Below, one piece after another: positions 8,208 to 15,310 of a stretch of DNA of 15,654 nucleotides; the first letter of the stretch is position 1, and each line of letters begins with the position of its first letter. The stretch is from an uncultured Brevibacterium sp. (GTDB taxonomy: Bacteria; Actinomycetota; Actinomycetes; Actinomycetales; Brevibacteriaceae). The notes beneath the pieces are model-generated. The model made no database searches and was not told where the DNA came from. It saw nothing but the letters and a program-made list of their open reading frames with translations. The stretch spans positions 1-15,654 of the forward strand of contig CABTZE010000034.1 in the NCBI GenBank assembly GCA_902489215.1. Direction: 5' to 3'. The position numbers and the translations under genes were made by a program.

Positions 8208-8959
8208 TCAACCTGTCCGACGTCGCGCGGAATTACGCTGATGACGTCTGCATCGGTCCGGTCGACCTGGAGATCCCGGCGCAGGGCATTACGGCACTCG
8301 TCGGCCCCAACGGGGCGGGCAAGTCGACCCTGTTGACGATGATCGGCCGACTCATGGCCATGGACTCCGGCCAGATCACGGTCGGCGGCCACGATGTGAC
8401 GACTACCAAGAGCGACGAACTGGCGAAGATCGTGTCGATCCTGCGACAGGAGAACCACTTCGTAACCCGCCTGACGGTCCGTCAGCTGGTGGGCTTCGGA
8501 CGGTTCCCCCATTCCAAGGGCCGTCTGACACCGCAGGATGAAACCGCGATCAGCGAAGCGATTGACTTCTTGGGACTGAGCCGTTTGGAGGGCCGTTACC
8601 TCGATGAGCTTTCCGGCGGCCAGCGGCAGCGGGCCTACGTGGCCATGGTGTTGGCGCAGGAAACGGACTACGTCCTGCTGGATGAGCCGCTGAACAACCT
8701 CGACATGCAGCACTCGGTCATCATGATGCGCCACCTGCGCCGTGTGGCCAATGAACTGGGCCGCACGGTCGTCATCGTGCTGCACGACATCAACTTCGCC
8801 GCCGCTTACGCGGACCGCATCTGTGCTGTCAAAGAAGGCCAAGTTGTCGAATTCGGCACGCCGGACGAGATCATGCGCAGCGAGGTCCTCACGCGCGTGT
8901 TCAACACTCCCGTCCAGGTTGTCGACGGCCCGCACGGCCCGCTGGCCGTGTACTACTGA
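8204..8959 (+). CDS. Siderophore ABC transporter ATP-binding protein
   Basis: This 251-residue cytoplasmic ATPase drives siderophore import. It has a complete nucleotide-binding domain: Walker A GPNGAGKST (about 34-42), Q-loop LRQ (Gln82), signature LSGGQRQR (136-143), Walker B YVLLDEP (156-162), D-loop NNLD and switch His194 in IVLHDINFA. The stretch VGFGRFPHSKGRLTPQD and DEPLNNLDMQHSV are closely like YclP and related Fe-siderophore ATPases, which fits the receptor and permeases. The GTG start overlaps the previous stop by four bases and has AAAGGGG upstream. It is the last gene of the operon; the next gene is convergent. Confidence 0.95.
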   Translation: MINLSDVARNYADDVCIGPVDLEIPAQGITALVGPNGAGKSTLLTMIGRLMAMDSGQITVGGHDVTTTKSDELAKIVSILRQENHFVTRLTVRQLVGFGRFPHSKGRLTPQDETAISEAIDFLGLSRLEGRYLDELSGGQRQRAYVAMVLAQETDYVLLDEPLNNLDMQHSVIMMRHLRRVANELGRTVVIVLHDINFAAAYADRICAVKEGQVVEFGTPDEIMRSEVLTRVFNTPVQVVDGPHGPLAVYY

Positions 8960-8994
8960 TCGCAGCCACCAAGCTCAGCCGCCGGGCTGTCCCT

Positions 8995-9018
8995 GCCGCG
9001 CAGACAGAGCCGCGCGGC
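8995..9018. terminator. Candidate bidirectional hairpin between convergent genes
   Basis: GCCGCGC (8995-9001) and GCGCGGC (9012-9018) can pair as a seven-base stem with a ten-base loop, midway between the ABC ATPase stop (8959) and the IMPase-like stop (9022). A smaller five-pair stem (CAGCC-GCCG-GGCTG, 8976-8989) lies beside it. Neither has a U-tract. The position between converging genes suits a shared terminator, but the structural evidence is modest. Confidence 0.35.
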
Positions 9019-9021
9019 CCC

Positions 9022-9936
9022 TCAAGCGTGCTGGCGCAGGAACTCCATGCGTTCGGCGGTGTCGGCAATGATGACAGGTTCGCTGCGTTCTGTGGGCAGC
9101 TGCACGTACAGGCCGGCTTCGCGGGCGATGACCGCTCCCCCGGCCCAGTCGTAAACACCCAGTCCGCGTTCGAAGTAGGCGTTGACCTTTCCTTCCGCGG
9201 CCAGGCACACGTCGATTGCGGCCGAGCCCATGCGGCGGACGTCGTCGAACTCCTGCAGGACGGGGCTGAGCCTGCTGACCTGTTCGGCGCGCCTTTGCGG
9301 TGCGTATCCGAAGCCGGTCGCAGCAACTGCTCCCGGCAGTCCCGCCGGGGTTCCGCTGATCCTGGTCGCCGAGGCGCCAATCGTCAGTTCTTCTGCTTCC
9401 GGCAGTCCTGTGCGCACCCATGCACCAGCACCGGGACGGGCGTACCAGACTGTGTTCAGCACGGGTGCTGCAACGAGTCCGATTTCCCACTGCCCTTCAG
9501 CCGGGTGGCGGTCGTCGGGGTGACGAGCACCCAAGGAGATGCAGTGGGCGGGCAGTCGGCGCACGAAGTTGACGGTTCCGTCGATCGGGTCGACGTGCCA
9601 TTCCAGTGGTTCGATCTCACGCAGACGCGCGGCGAACTCCGCGTCTTCTGCCAGGGTGGGAACCACGAGACCGGACAGGAGAGCGGAACCGTCCTCCACC
9701 TCGTGAGCGTTCAGGGGGTCGGCGGATTCTTCTCCGACGATCACATCCTGCGGGCGGAACCGGGCAAAGTAGCCGCGCACAAGGCCTTCGATTTCGGCAT
9801 CGGCGGCAGTGACGAGGTTGTTGGGGTCGTCTTTGGCTTCAACGTGCGCGCGGGACAGTTTGGAGGCCCACAGGCCCATGCGCGACCACCCGAGGAAAGC
9901 GGCATCGCGGGCGAGCGCCAGCAGCGGATCGATCAT
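9022..9936 (-). CDS. Inositol monophosphatase family protein
   Basis: This is a 304-residue cytosolic Mg-dependent phosphatase of the IMPase/FBPase superfamily. The metal-binding motifs are all there, numbered from the ATG: LVTAADAEIE (about 42-51), GEES (about 68-71), DPIDGTVNF (116-124, Asp116 and Asp119) and YDWAGGAVIAREAG (Asp263). The length is slightly above the usual 260-280 residues, with an insertion around residues 75-110. Members act on inositol-1-phosphate, histidinol phosphate or 3'-phosphoadenosine 5'-phosphate, and the sequence alone does not decide between these. A GTG nine bases upstream (9945) is in frame, but the ATG at 9936 is preferred because a -10 element ends 7 bases before it and there is no ribosome binding site. 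It is transcribed divergently from the universal stress gene. Confidence 0.9.
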   Translation of the reverse strand: MIDPLLALARDAAFLGWSRMGLWASKLSRAHVEAKDDPNNLVTAADAEIEGLVRGYFARFRPQDVIVGEESADPLNAHEVEDGSALLSGLVVPTLAEDAEFAARLREIEPLEWHVDPIDGTVNFVRRLPAHCISLGARHPDDRHPAEGQWEIGLVAAPVLNTVWYARPGAGAWVRTGLPEAEELTIGASATRISGTPAGLPGAVAATGFGYAPQRRAEQVSRLSPVLQEFDDVRRMGSAAIDVCLAAEGKVNAYFERGLGVYDWAGGAVIAREAGLYVQLPTERSEPVIIADTAERMEFLRQHA

Positions 9937-9943
9937 GCAGTCC

Positions 9944-9949
9944 ACGTTA
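9944..9949 (-). promoter_or_regulatory. -10 element of a leaderless promoter for the IMPase-like gene
   Basis: On the minus strand, TAACGT is followed by seven bases and then the ATG at 9936. No Shine-Dalgarno sequence or clear -35 is seen. It shares two base pairs with the -10 of the divergent gene, so the two polymerases could not bind together. Confidence 0.5.
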
Positions 9950-9953
9950 CAGT
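9948..9953 (+). promoter_or_regulatory. -10 element of a leaderless promoter for the universal stress gene
   Basis: TACAGT is followed by six bases and then the ATG at 9960. No ribosome binding site precedes the start and no good -35 is present at 16-18 bases. It overlaps the opposing -10 at 9944-9949. Confidence 0.5.
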
Positions 9954-9959
9954 GGGCAC

Positions 9960-10349
9960 ATGACGGTCATCATCGGCTATCTCCCCTCCCCCGAAGGTCA
10001 GGCTGCTCTCAAGGCGGGCTTTGCCGAGGCGAAGGCTCGCGGTGTTCGCGCTCTCGTGGTGAACTCTCCCCGGCTGGGTGCGGCAAGTGAAGTGACAACC
10101 CTCGATGCCTCTGAAGCGGCGGCCCTGGAAGAACAGGCCCGCAAGGTCGGTGTCGAGGCTGAGGTCCTGCAGCCGGAACACGAAGACAATCTGGTGGAGA
10201 CCCTCAATCGGTGCGCCAAGGAACACGACGCCAGCATGATTGTGATCGGCTTGCGCAAGCGCAGCGCGATCGGCAAATTCATCTTGGGATCACAAGCTCA
10301 GCGCATCCTGCTGGACTCCGACGTTCCTGTGCTCACGGCAACACCGTAG
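9960..10349 (+). CDS. Universal stress protein (UspA family), single domain
   Basis: This 129-residue cytosolic protein has the Usp fold. The N-terminal strand is VIIGYLPSPEGQAAL, and the C-terminal nucleotide-binding segment is IVIGLRKRSAIGKFILGSQAQRIL (about 95-116, with Gly97, Gly105, Gly110 and Ser111), ending in the usual DVPVLTAT strand. This is the ATP-binding type of loop seen in many actinobacterial Usp proteins, but I cannot tell whether ATP is really bound. The biochemical role of such small Usp proteins is mostly unknown; they are linked to stress and dormancy. It is a single-gene unit, divergent from the IMPase-like gene and convergent with lhgO. Confidence 0.9.
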   Translation: MTVIIGYLPSPEGQAALKAGFAEAKARGVRALVVNSPRLGAASEVTTLDASEAAALEEQARKVGVEAEVLQPEHEDNLVETLNRCAKEHDASMIVIGLRKRSAIGKFILGSQAQRILLDSDVPVLTATP

Positions 10350-10354
10350 AGGCT

Positions 10355-10369
10355 GACGGCAGGGCCGTC
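10355..10369 (+). terminator. Candidate terminator hairpin between usp and lhgO
   Basis: GACGGC-AGG-GCCGTC forms a six-pair GC-rich stem with a three-base loop, six bases after the usp stop and about 50 bases after the lhgO stop on the other strand. No U-tract follows in either direction. It may serve both converging transcripts. Confidence 0.4.
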
Positions 10370-10370
10370 T

Positions 10371-10422
10371 GCGGTATCAGGCGTCAGGGGCGACAGCGGG
10401 CTCGCGGTTTGAGGCGGTATCA
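10371..10422. repeat. Nine-base direct repeat in the usp-lhgO gap
   Basis: GCGGTATCA occurs at 10371-10379 and again at 10414-10422, the second copy overlapping the lhgO stop codon. The repeat is short and could be chance. No function is proposed. Confidence 0.3.
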
Positions 10423-11631
10423 CCCCCGCGGGTCGATGCCGTCCACCAAGTGCTCCGCAATGGCCAACGACGAGGTTGCACCAGGCGAGGGAGCGTTCCG
10501 GACCAGGGTCGCGCCCCCGATTCTTTCAATCACGAAATCATCGACCAGGTTCCCGCTGCGGTCCATGGCCTGCGCCCGGATGCCACGTGTAATCGGGGTC
10601 GATTCAGCACCGCGCAGACTGGGCACATACTGCTCCGCACCCGCAAGAAACCTGTTGCGTGAAATCACACCGCTGAGCTCACGCACCGCGGCTTTGACAT
10701 TGCGACTGGCGAACCGCCAAAAGCCAGGGTCCGCAGCTACCGCGACGCTGTCCGAAAAGCCGATTCGACGGCCGCTGTAGTTTTCACGTCCGAACGACAG
10801 AAAGGCGTTCGGCCCCACCAGCATTTCGCCGTCTACGCGCTTAGTCAGGTGCACGCCGAGAAACGGATACGCCGGATCGGGAACGGGATAGACCAGCCCG
10901 TTGAGGACGTTTTTGTACTCAGCTGACAGGCGAGAGTACTGGCCGAAGAACGGAACGATCTTGGGGTATTCCGCGCCGCCGGCCAGCCTGGCAACCCGGT
11001 CAGACTGCAGGCCAGCGCATACAACAACGTGGTCGAAGACGAATGTCTGCTCTTCTTCACCGCGGCGCGTCACAACTGAGCAGCTGTTGTCTCCGTTGGC
11101 AATATCTATGACCTCTGCTCCGAGGACCAGCTGCCCACCCTCTTGTTCCACATCGGAAAGCAGCGAACGCGCGACCGCCCCGTAGTCGATGATGGCCGTG
11201 TGGGGTGAGCGCAGCGCGAGACGGCCCACCGCGTTCGGCTCCACGTCCCGAATTCCATTCGGTCCGATCAGTTCAACGCCTGGAACGCCGTTTGCGACTG
11301 CTCGTTCGTGGATAGAAGCAAGACGGCCCTCTTCAACATCATCCAATGCAACGACGAGTTTGCCGCACTCTTCATACGGCAGTCCCCTTTCGAGCACATA
11401 GTCGCGGATGAGGTTGACGCCGCGTCGGCACAGGCGTGCTTTCAGACTGCCTGGCTCGTAGTAGAGCCCGGCGTGCACCACCCCCGAATTGTGGCCGGTT
11501 TGGTGCTGCGCAGCCGAGTGCTCCTTGTCCAGCACTGTGACTGATGCGCCGGGAAAGCGCTGGGTCAGTTCCCGCGCAACGGCGGCGCCGATAATCCCTG
11601 CACCGATCACCCCAAAGTTCTGTTTGATCAC
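10420..11631 (-). CDS. lhgO: L-2-hydroxyglutarate oxidase/dehydrogenase (FAD-dependent)
   Basis: This 403-residue flavoenzyme of the DAO superfamily matches the LhgO (YgaF) family along its length. LhgO oxidises L-2-hydroxyglutarate to 2-oxoglutarate and passes electrons to the membrane quinone pool. It has an N-terminal dinucleotide fold GVIGAGIIGAA (Gly10, Gly12, Gly15) ending in LDKE. The family block HQTGHNSGVVHAGLYY is at about 43-58. YPVPDPAYPFLGVHLTKRVDG is at about 248-268, RGIRAQA at about 349-355 and NAPSPGATSSLAI at about 379-391. No signal peptide is present. The start is GTG at 11631 with a good GGAGGA ribosome binding site, 22 bases after the TRAP permease stop, so it is the last gene of the TAXI-TRAP operon. 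In E. coli lhgO sits in the csiD operon; here it is tied to a transporter instead, which hints at the transporter's substrate. Confidence 0.9.
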   Translation of the reverse strand: MIKQNFGVIGAGIIGAAVARELTQRFPGASVTVLDKEHSAAQHQTGHNSGVVHAGLYYEPGSLKARLCRRGVNLIRDYVLERGLPYEECGKLVVALDDVEEGRLASIHERAVANGVPGVELIGPNGIRDVEPNAVGRLALRSPHTAIIDYGAVARSLLSDVEQEGGQLVLGAEVIDIANGDNSCSVVTRRGEEEQTFVFDHVVVCAGLQSDRVARLAGGAEYPKIVPFFGQYSRLSAEYKNVLNGLVYPVPDPAYPFLGVHLTKRVDGEMLVGPNAFLSFGRENYSGRRIGFSDSVAVAADPGFWRFASRNVKAAVRELSGVISRNRFLAGAEQYVPSLRGAESTPITRGIRAQAMDRSGNLVDDFVIERIGGATLVRNAPSPGATSSLAIAEHLVDGIDPRG

Positions 11632-11653
11632 CGCTGCTCCTCCGAGGTGCCTG

Positions 11654-13651
11654 TCAGATGTTGCGGATGCTCAGCTTCTGCTGTTTCCTCGCCAGGACCA
11701 GCTGGACGGCGAAGCCCGCAGCCAAAACTGCAAATGCGACGAGGTCTGTCATCGAACCGGGGACAATGAGCAGGATTGCTCCCACCGCAAGAAGGACGCG
11801 CAGCAGAATCGGGACGCGAACCATGAACATGCCTTCGGCCGCAACGGCCAACACCAAGACTCCGACAGTTGCGGTAACGGTAATCCACAGAGCTTCGGCG
11901 ATCGGCACACCCTGCCAGAGCAGACCCGGGTTGTAGACGAAAATGAACGGAACAATGTAGCCAGCCACCGCGAGCTTCATTGCCGCAAGGCCCGTCTTCA
12001 TCGGGTCTCCTCCGGCCAGTCCGGCTCCGGCAAAAGCTGCCAGCGCCACGGGTGGTGTGATGTTGGCGAACAGGCCGAAGTAGAACACGAACAGGTGCGC
12101 GATCAGCGGTTCAACACCTAGTTCGCCGAGCGCGGGAGCCGCCATCGTCGCGGTGATGATGTAGGCGGGAATGGACGGAAGTCCCATTCCCAGGATGATG
12201 CAGGCCAGCGCGGTCATGATGAGCGTCGGCAGCAGGAGGCCCCCGCCGATGGCGACGATCGCTCCGGCAAGTTTGACTCCCAGCCCTGTCAGCGTCGCGA
12301 TGCCGACGATGATTCCGACGCACGCACATGCGACGGCTACAGAGACAGCGGTGACCGCACCATCGCGCAGAGCTTCAAGAATGTCGTTGAATGACATCCG
12401 CGTACTCTTGCGCAGCTGCGCCACAATGACAGTCACGATCACAGTCGTGACAGCAGAGAACAGGATCGTACGGCCTGAGAAGAACAGCATGAACAGCAGA
12501 TAGCCCAGCGGAATCAGCAGATGCCCGCGCTCTTTCAGCACGCTCATGACTGCGGGAATGCTGTCTTTCGAAATTCCCTTCAGACCGTCACGGGTCGCCC
12601 TCAAATGCACTTGGACAATGACGCCGATGTAGTAGAGCAGTGCCGGCACGATCGCGACGAGTGCAATCTGCTGATAGGGAATGCCCAAAGTCTCAGCCAT
12701 GATGAATGCAGCCGCACCCATAATCGGCGGCAGGAGCTGCCCGCCGACCGAAGCCGAGGCTTCAACCGCACCGGCGAAGTTGGGCCGGTATCCGATCCGC
12801 TTCATGAGCGGAATCGTGAAGGCACCCGTAGTCACAACATTGGCAATTGCCGAGCCGTTGATCGATCCCAAGAAACCAGAGGCGATGACGGACACTTTGG
12901 CGGGACCGCCGCGGGTTTGACCCGCTATCGCCATAGCGAGGTTGTTGAAAAATTCGCCCATACCGGACTTGGCCAGCACTGCCCCGAAGAGAATGAACAG
13001 GAAAATATACGTGGACGAAACGCCGATGGCGGTGGAGAAAACTCCTTCGTTCGTCGACAGCATGAAGTTGAGAATGCGGTCGAGGTCGTAGCCGCGATGT
13101 TTGAATGCCGCCGGCATGTACCGCCCATAGATTCCGTACACGATGAACAGAACCGCAAGAACGGGCAGAGCCCAGCCGGTGAGTCTGCGTGCCGCTTCCA
13201 GAACCACAAAGACAAGAAGTGCGCCGAATACAACGTCGATCGTGTCGAATCGACCGCCGGCGGACAGGAACTTGCTGTACTGCTGAGCAACGTAGATTGC
13301 GATCGAGGCTGAAATCGCAATGAACACCCAGTCAAACCACGGGACAGTCGCTTTGCCCTGCTTGCGTGTAGGACGGTACAGGGCAAAACACAGCACAAGA
13401 ATGGCTGAGACGTGGATTGCGCGGTGCACTAACTGAGGCGGGCCGGGAAACAGAGCGATGTACATGTGGTACAGCGACAGCAGGACCCCGGCTATGAGAA
13501 TCGGTGTCTTCAGCCATGTTTCTTTATAGGGGCGAGTGCGCGACTCCCTGTCCAGGTCTTCCAGCAGCTCTTGTGCATCTTCGGTGAGATCACCGTCAGG
13601 GCGAATGCCATCATCATCGGAAACCGATTTCGGTTTTGCTGTCGAGTTCAT
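11654..13651 (-). CDS. TAXI-type TRAP transporter permease, fused small and large subunits (4TM/12TM)
   Basis: This 665-residue membrane protein joins the DctQ-like small subunit and the DctM-like large subunit, as is standard for TAXI-type TRAP transporters. A hydrophilic N-terminus of about 48 residues precedes four helices (to about residue 175). The large transport domain follows, with its signature LGSINGSAIANVVTTGAFTIPLMKRIGY (about 261-288), VGGQLLPPIMGAAAF (about 302-316) and LGMGLPSIPAYI (about 487-498). These are the two re-entrant hairpin regions that form the substrate and cation site. Transport should be driven by a sodium or proton gradient, with the substrate delivered by the lipoprotein receptor. 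The ATG has GGAG upstream. It lies 62 bases after the DUF1850 gene and is followed by lhgO. Confidence 0.95.
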   Translation of the reverse strand: MNSTAKPKSVSDDDGIRPDGDLTEDAQELLEDLDRESRTRPYKETWLKTPILIAGVLLSLYHMYIALFPGPPQLVHRAIHVSAILVLCFALYRPTRKQGKATVPWFDWVFIAISASIAIYVAQQYSKFLSAGGRFDTIDVVFGALLVFVVLEAARRLTGWALPVLAVLFIVYGIYGRYMPAAFKHRGYDLDRILNFMLSTNEGVFSTAIGVSSTYIFLFILFGAVLAKSGMGEFFNNLAMAIAGQTRGGPAKVSVIASGFLGSINGSAIANVVTTGAFTIPLMKRIGYRPNFAGAVEASASVGGQLLPPIMGAAAFIMAETLGIPYQQIALVAIVPALLYYIGVIVQVHLRATRDGLKGISKDSIPAVMSVLKERGHLLIPLGYLLFMLFFSGRTILFSAVTTVIVTVIVAQLRKSTRMSFNDILEALRDGAVTAVSVAVACACVGIIVGIATLTGLGVKLAGAIVAIGGGLLLPTLIMTALACIILGMGLPSIPAYIITATMAAPALGELGVEPLIAHLFVFYFGLFANITPPVALAAFAGAGLAGGDPMKTGLAAMKLAVAGYIVPFIFVYNPGLLWQGVPIAEALWITVTATVGVLVLAVAAEGMFMVRVPILLRVLLAVGAILLIVPGSMTDLVAFAVLAAGFAVQLVLARKQQKLSIRNI

Positions 13652-13713
13652 GAAATCTCCAAAATTGAGGACGGTAAGCGTCGAACGCGAACTGCCCGAT
13701 AAGAACGTGTCGT

Positions 13714-14229
13714 TCAGAGAACACGCAGAGTGATCGAAGCTCGATGAGGAAGATCCTCGGTCTCAATGACTTCCGAAGACCACCTGGTTCCCTGCCTTCG
13801 ACGAATCGTCACTGTGTGTGCGACATCGTGGGAATGTATCCAATTGAGGGACTCGTACGGCCGGTCATAGCCGCACATATGCAACGTGTGGCCGGATTTA
13901 TAGACTCGCGGAGCTGACGACGGGGTCCCTGCGCCCATTGTCCGAAGCTCTATGCAGTCCAAGCGCAGCTCACAGCCTTGAACAAAATAGTGCTCGACCC
14001 ACGGGTTGTGGTCCACCGAGTGGATCCACCTAAGTGTGATTTTGTCGCCATCGCTGATGGGTGCGTGGTAGAAAGTCCGCTTTTCTGGGCGGACAGAGCT
14101 GACTACGAGGCGACGGGCCGGCACATCGGCCGCCAGCATCAGCGCTGCGGCCGAGCCGAGCCCCGCGCCCAGCAGCGCACGGCGGGTCACCGTCCGCTTG
14201 CTGCTGGGCGAGGGTTTGCGGCTGGTCAT
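13714..14229 (-). CDS. DUF1850 domain protein, exported accessory of the TAXI-TRAP system
   Basis: This is a 171-residue protein. The N-terminus reads as a Tat-like signal, twin arginines 16-17 (TRRALLG) followed by a hydrophobic run to about residue 34 with a possible cleavage after LAA. The rest shows the DUF1850 pattern: ITLRWIHSVDHNPWVEHYFV (about 64-83) and LRTMGAGTPS (about 95-104). Three cysteines (86, 92 and 119) lie in the exported part. DUF1850 proteins are known mainly as neighbours of TAXI-TRAP genes and have no assigned function. Here the gene sits between the receptor (8-base gap) and the permease (62-base gap), so a role in the same transporter is likely. No clear ribosome binding site precedes the ATG, so translation may be coupled to the receptor gene. 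The domain call is from motif memory, not a search. Confidence 0.8.
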   Translation of the reverse strand: MTSRKPSPSSKRTVTRRALLGAGLGSAAALMLAADVPARRLVVSSVRPEKRTFYHAPISDGDKITLRWIHSVDHNPWVEHYFVQGCELRLDCIELRTMGAGTPSSAPRVYKSGHTLHMCGYDRPYESLNWIHSHDVAHTVTIRRRQGTRWSSEVIETEDLPHRASITLRVL

Positions 14230-14237
14230 GACCGGAC

Positions 14238-15206
14238 TTACAAAAGTCCCTCTTCTTCGAAGTACTTCTTGGCCCCGGGGTGAAGGTCGGTCACCTTAAC
14301 GTCAGCAGCCTTGTCTCGGTCAATATCCGCGACAGCGCTGTGAGACTTCTCGAGCTTGTCCAAGTTGTCATAGAACACCTTCGTGATCTCGTAGCCTGCG
14401 TCCTCTGTGAGTTCAGGGCTGGCGACCAAGAGGTTCGGAATCGTCAGAGTCTTAACGTCTTCCCCAGAGTTGTAGGTGTCAGCCGGAATGGTGGCTTCAC
14501 CGAGGTAGTCGTGTTCTTCGAGTAGGGTCTTAGCCCCATCACCATCGAGGGGAAGCACAACGACTTTTTCGGTTGTAGCGAGGTCGCTGACTGCCGAATT
14601 CGGGATGCCGGACGTGAAGAAAGCGGCGTCCAGCTGACCGTTCTTCATTGCGTCGATGGCATCTCCGTACGAAAGGTAGTCGACCTTGAAGTCGTCATAG
14701 GTGTAGCCATAGGCCTTGACGACGGCGCGGGCGTTGAGTTCCACACCGGAGTTCGCATCACCTACTGAGATCCGCTTGCCTTTGAGATCATCAAACGACT
14801 TGATGCCAGACTTTTCAGTGGTGACCACCTGGATGTACTGGTCGTACAGCGTGCCAATGGCCTGGACCTCATCGATTTGCTTATCTTTGAACGGACCTTC
14901 GCCCTTGAGTGCCTGGTCAACCGCGTCAGCCTGCGTAAAGGCAATTTCGGCGTTTCCGTCTTGGATGAGAGTCAGGTTTTCAACGGAGGCGCCAGTGGCT
15001 TGGACCGTCGTCTCAGAATCCAGCGAGTCTTTGAGCAGCTTCGCGTACCCGGCACCTACCTGGTAATAAACACCCGAAGAGCCTCCGGTTGCGACTGTCA
15101 GAATGTCCGTGCCTTTTTCTCCGCCACCGCCGGCACAGCCAGACGCGACCAGGCCTATTGAGGCGACTGCTGCGGCAACAGCCGTCGAGCGCAAACGTTT
15201 CAGCAT
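14238..15206 (-). CDS. TAXI-family TRAP transporter solute-binding lipoprotein
   Basis: This 322-residue receptor has a lipoprotein signal (MLKRLRS, a hydrophobic core, lipobox ASGC, Cys24) and the TAXI fold. Family landmarks are TGGSSGVYYQVG (about 40-51), ATGASVENL (about 70-78), FTQADAVDQA (about 90-99), GKRISVGDANSGVELNARAV (about 143-162) and AAFFTSGIPNSAV (about 194-206). It would sit lipid-anchored on the outer membrane face and hand its ligand to the fused permease. The ATG is preceded by AAAGGAA. It is the first gene of the operon. Sequence alone does not give the ligand. TAXI systems studied so far take up C5 acids such as 2-oxoglutarate or glutamate (from memory), and the linked lhgO gene points the same way. 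Confidence 0.93.
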   Translation of the reverse strand: MLKRLRSTAVAAAVASIGLVASGCAGGGGEKGTDILTVATGGSSGVYYQVGAGYAKLLKDSLDSETTVQATGASVENLTLIQDGNAEIAFTQADAVDQALKGEGPFKDKQIDEVQAIGTLYDQYIQVVTTEKSGIKSFDDLKGKRISVGDANSGVELNARAVVKAYGYTYDDFKVDYLSYGDAIDAMKNGQLDAAFFTSGIPNSAVSDLATTEKVVVLPLDGDGAKTLLEEHDYLGEATIPADTYNSGEDVKTLTIPNLLVASPELTEDAGYEITKVFYDNLDKLEKSHSAVADIDRDKAADVKVTDLHPGAKKYFEEEGLL

Positions 15207-15269
15207 GATGTTCCTTTGTCTCCGTTGACAGCAACTTTCTGTTCACACCGCACTCACTGGCCACGACGC

Positions 15270-15285
15270 CTATCTACTCTGATAG
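15270..15285. repeat. Imperfect dyad in the TAXI operon leader
   Basis: CTATC-TACTCT-GATAG gives five-base inverted arms around a six-base centre. It lies in the leader between the predicted transcript start (about 15330) and the TAXI receptor start. It could be an operator half-site pair, but it may also be chance. Confidence 0.3.
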
Positions 15286-15294
15286 TCCGTTCAG

Positions 15295-15310
15295 TCAGCC
15301 TCAAGGCTGA
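15295..15310. repeat. Perfect six-pair hairpin in the TAXI operon leader
   Basis: TCAGCC-TCAA-GGCTGA is a perfect inverted repeat with a four-base loop. It overlaps the first four bases of one copy of the CTGAGAG direct repeat. It could act as an RNA hairpin in the leader or as a DNA operator. Confidence 0.4.

Noticed and set aside
8180..8935. A 251-residue minus-strand frame opposite the ABC ATPase.
   Set aside because: It is the exact antisense of a complete ATPase with Walker A, signature and Walker B motifs.
12521..13312. A 263-residue plus-strand frame opposite the TRAP permease.
   Set aside because: The permease on the other strand has all its signatures; this frame is hydrophilic, cysteine- and arginine-rich and unlike any family I know.
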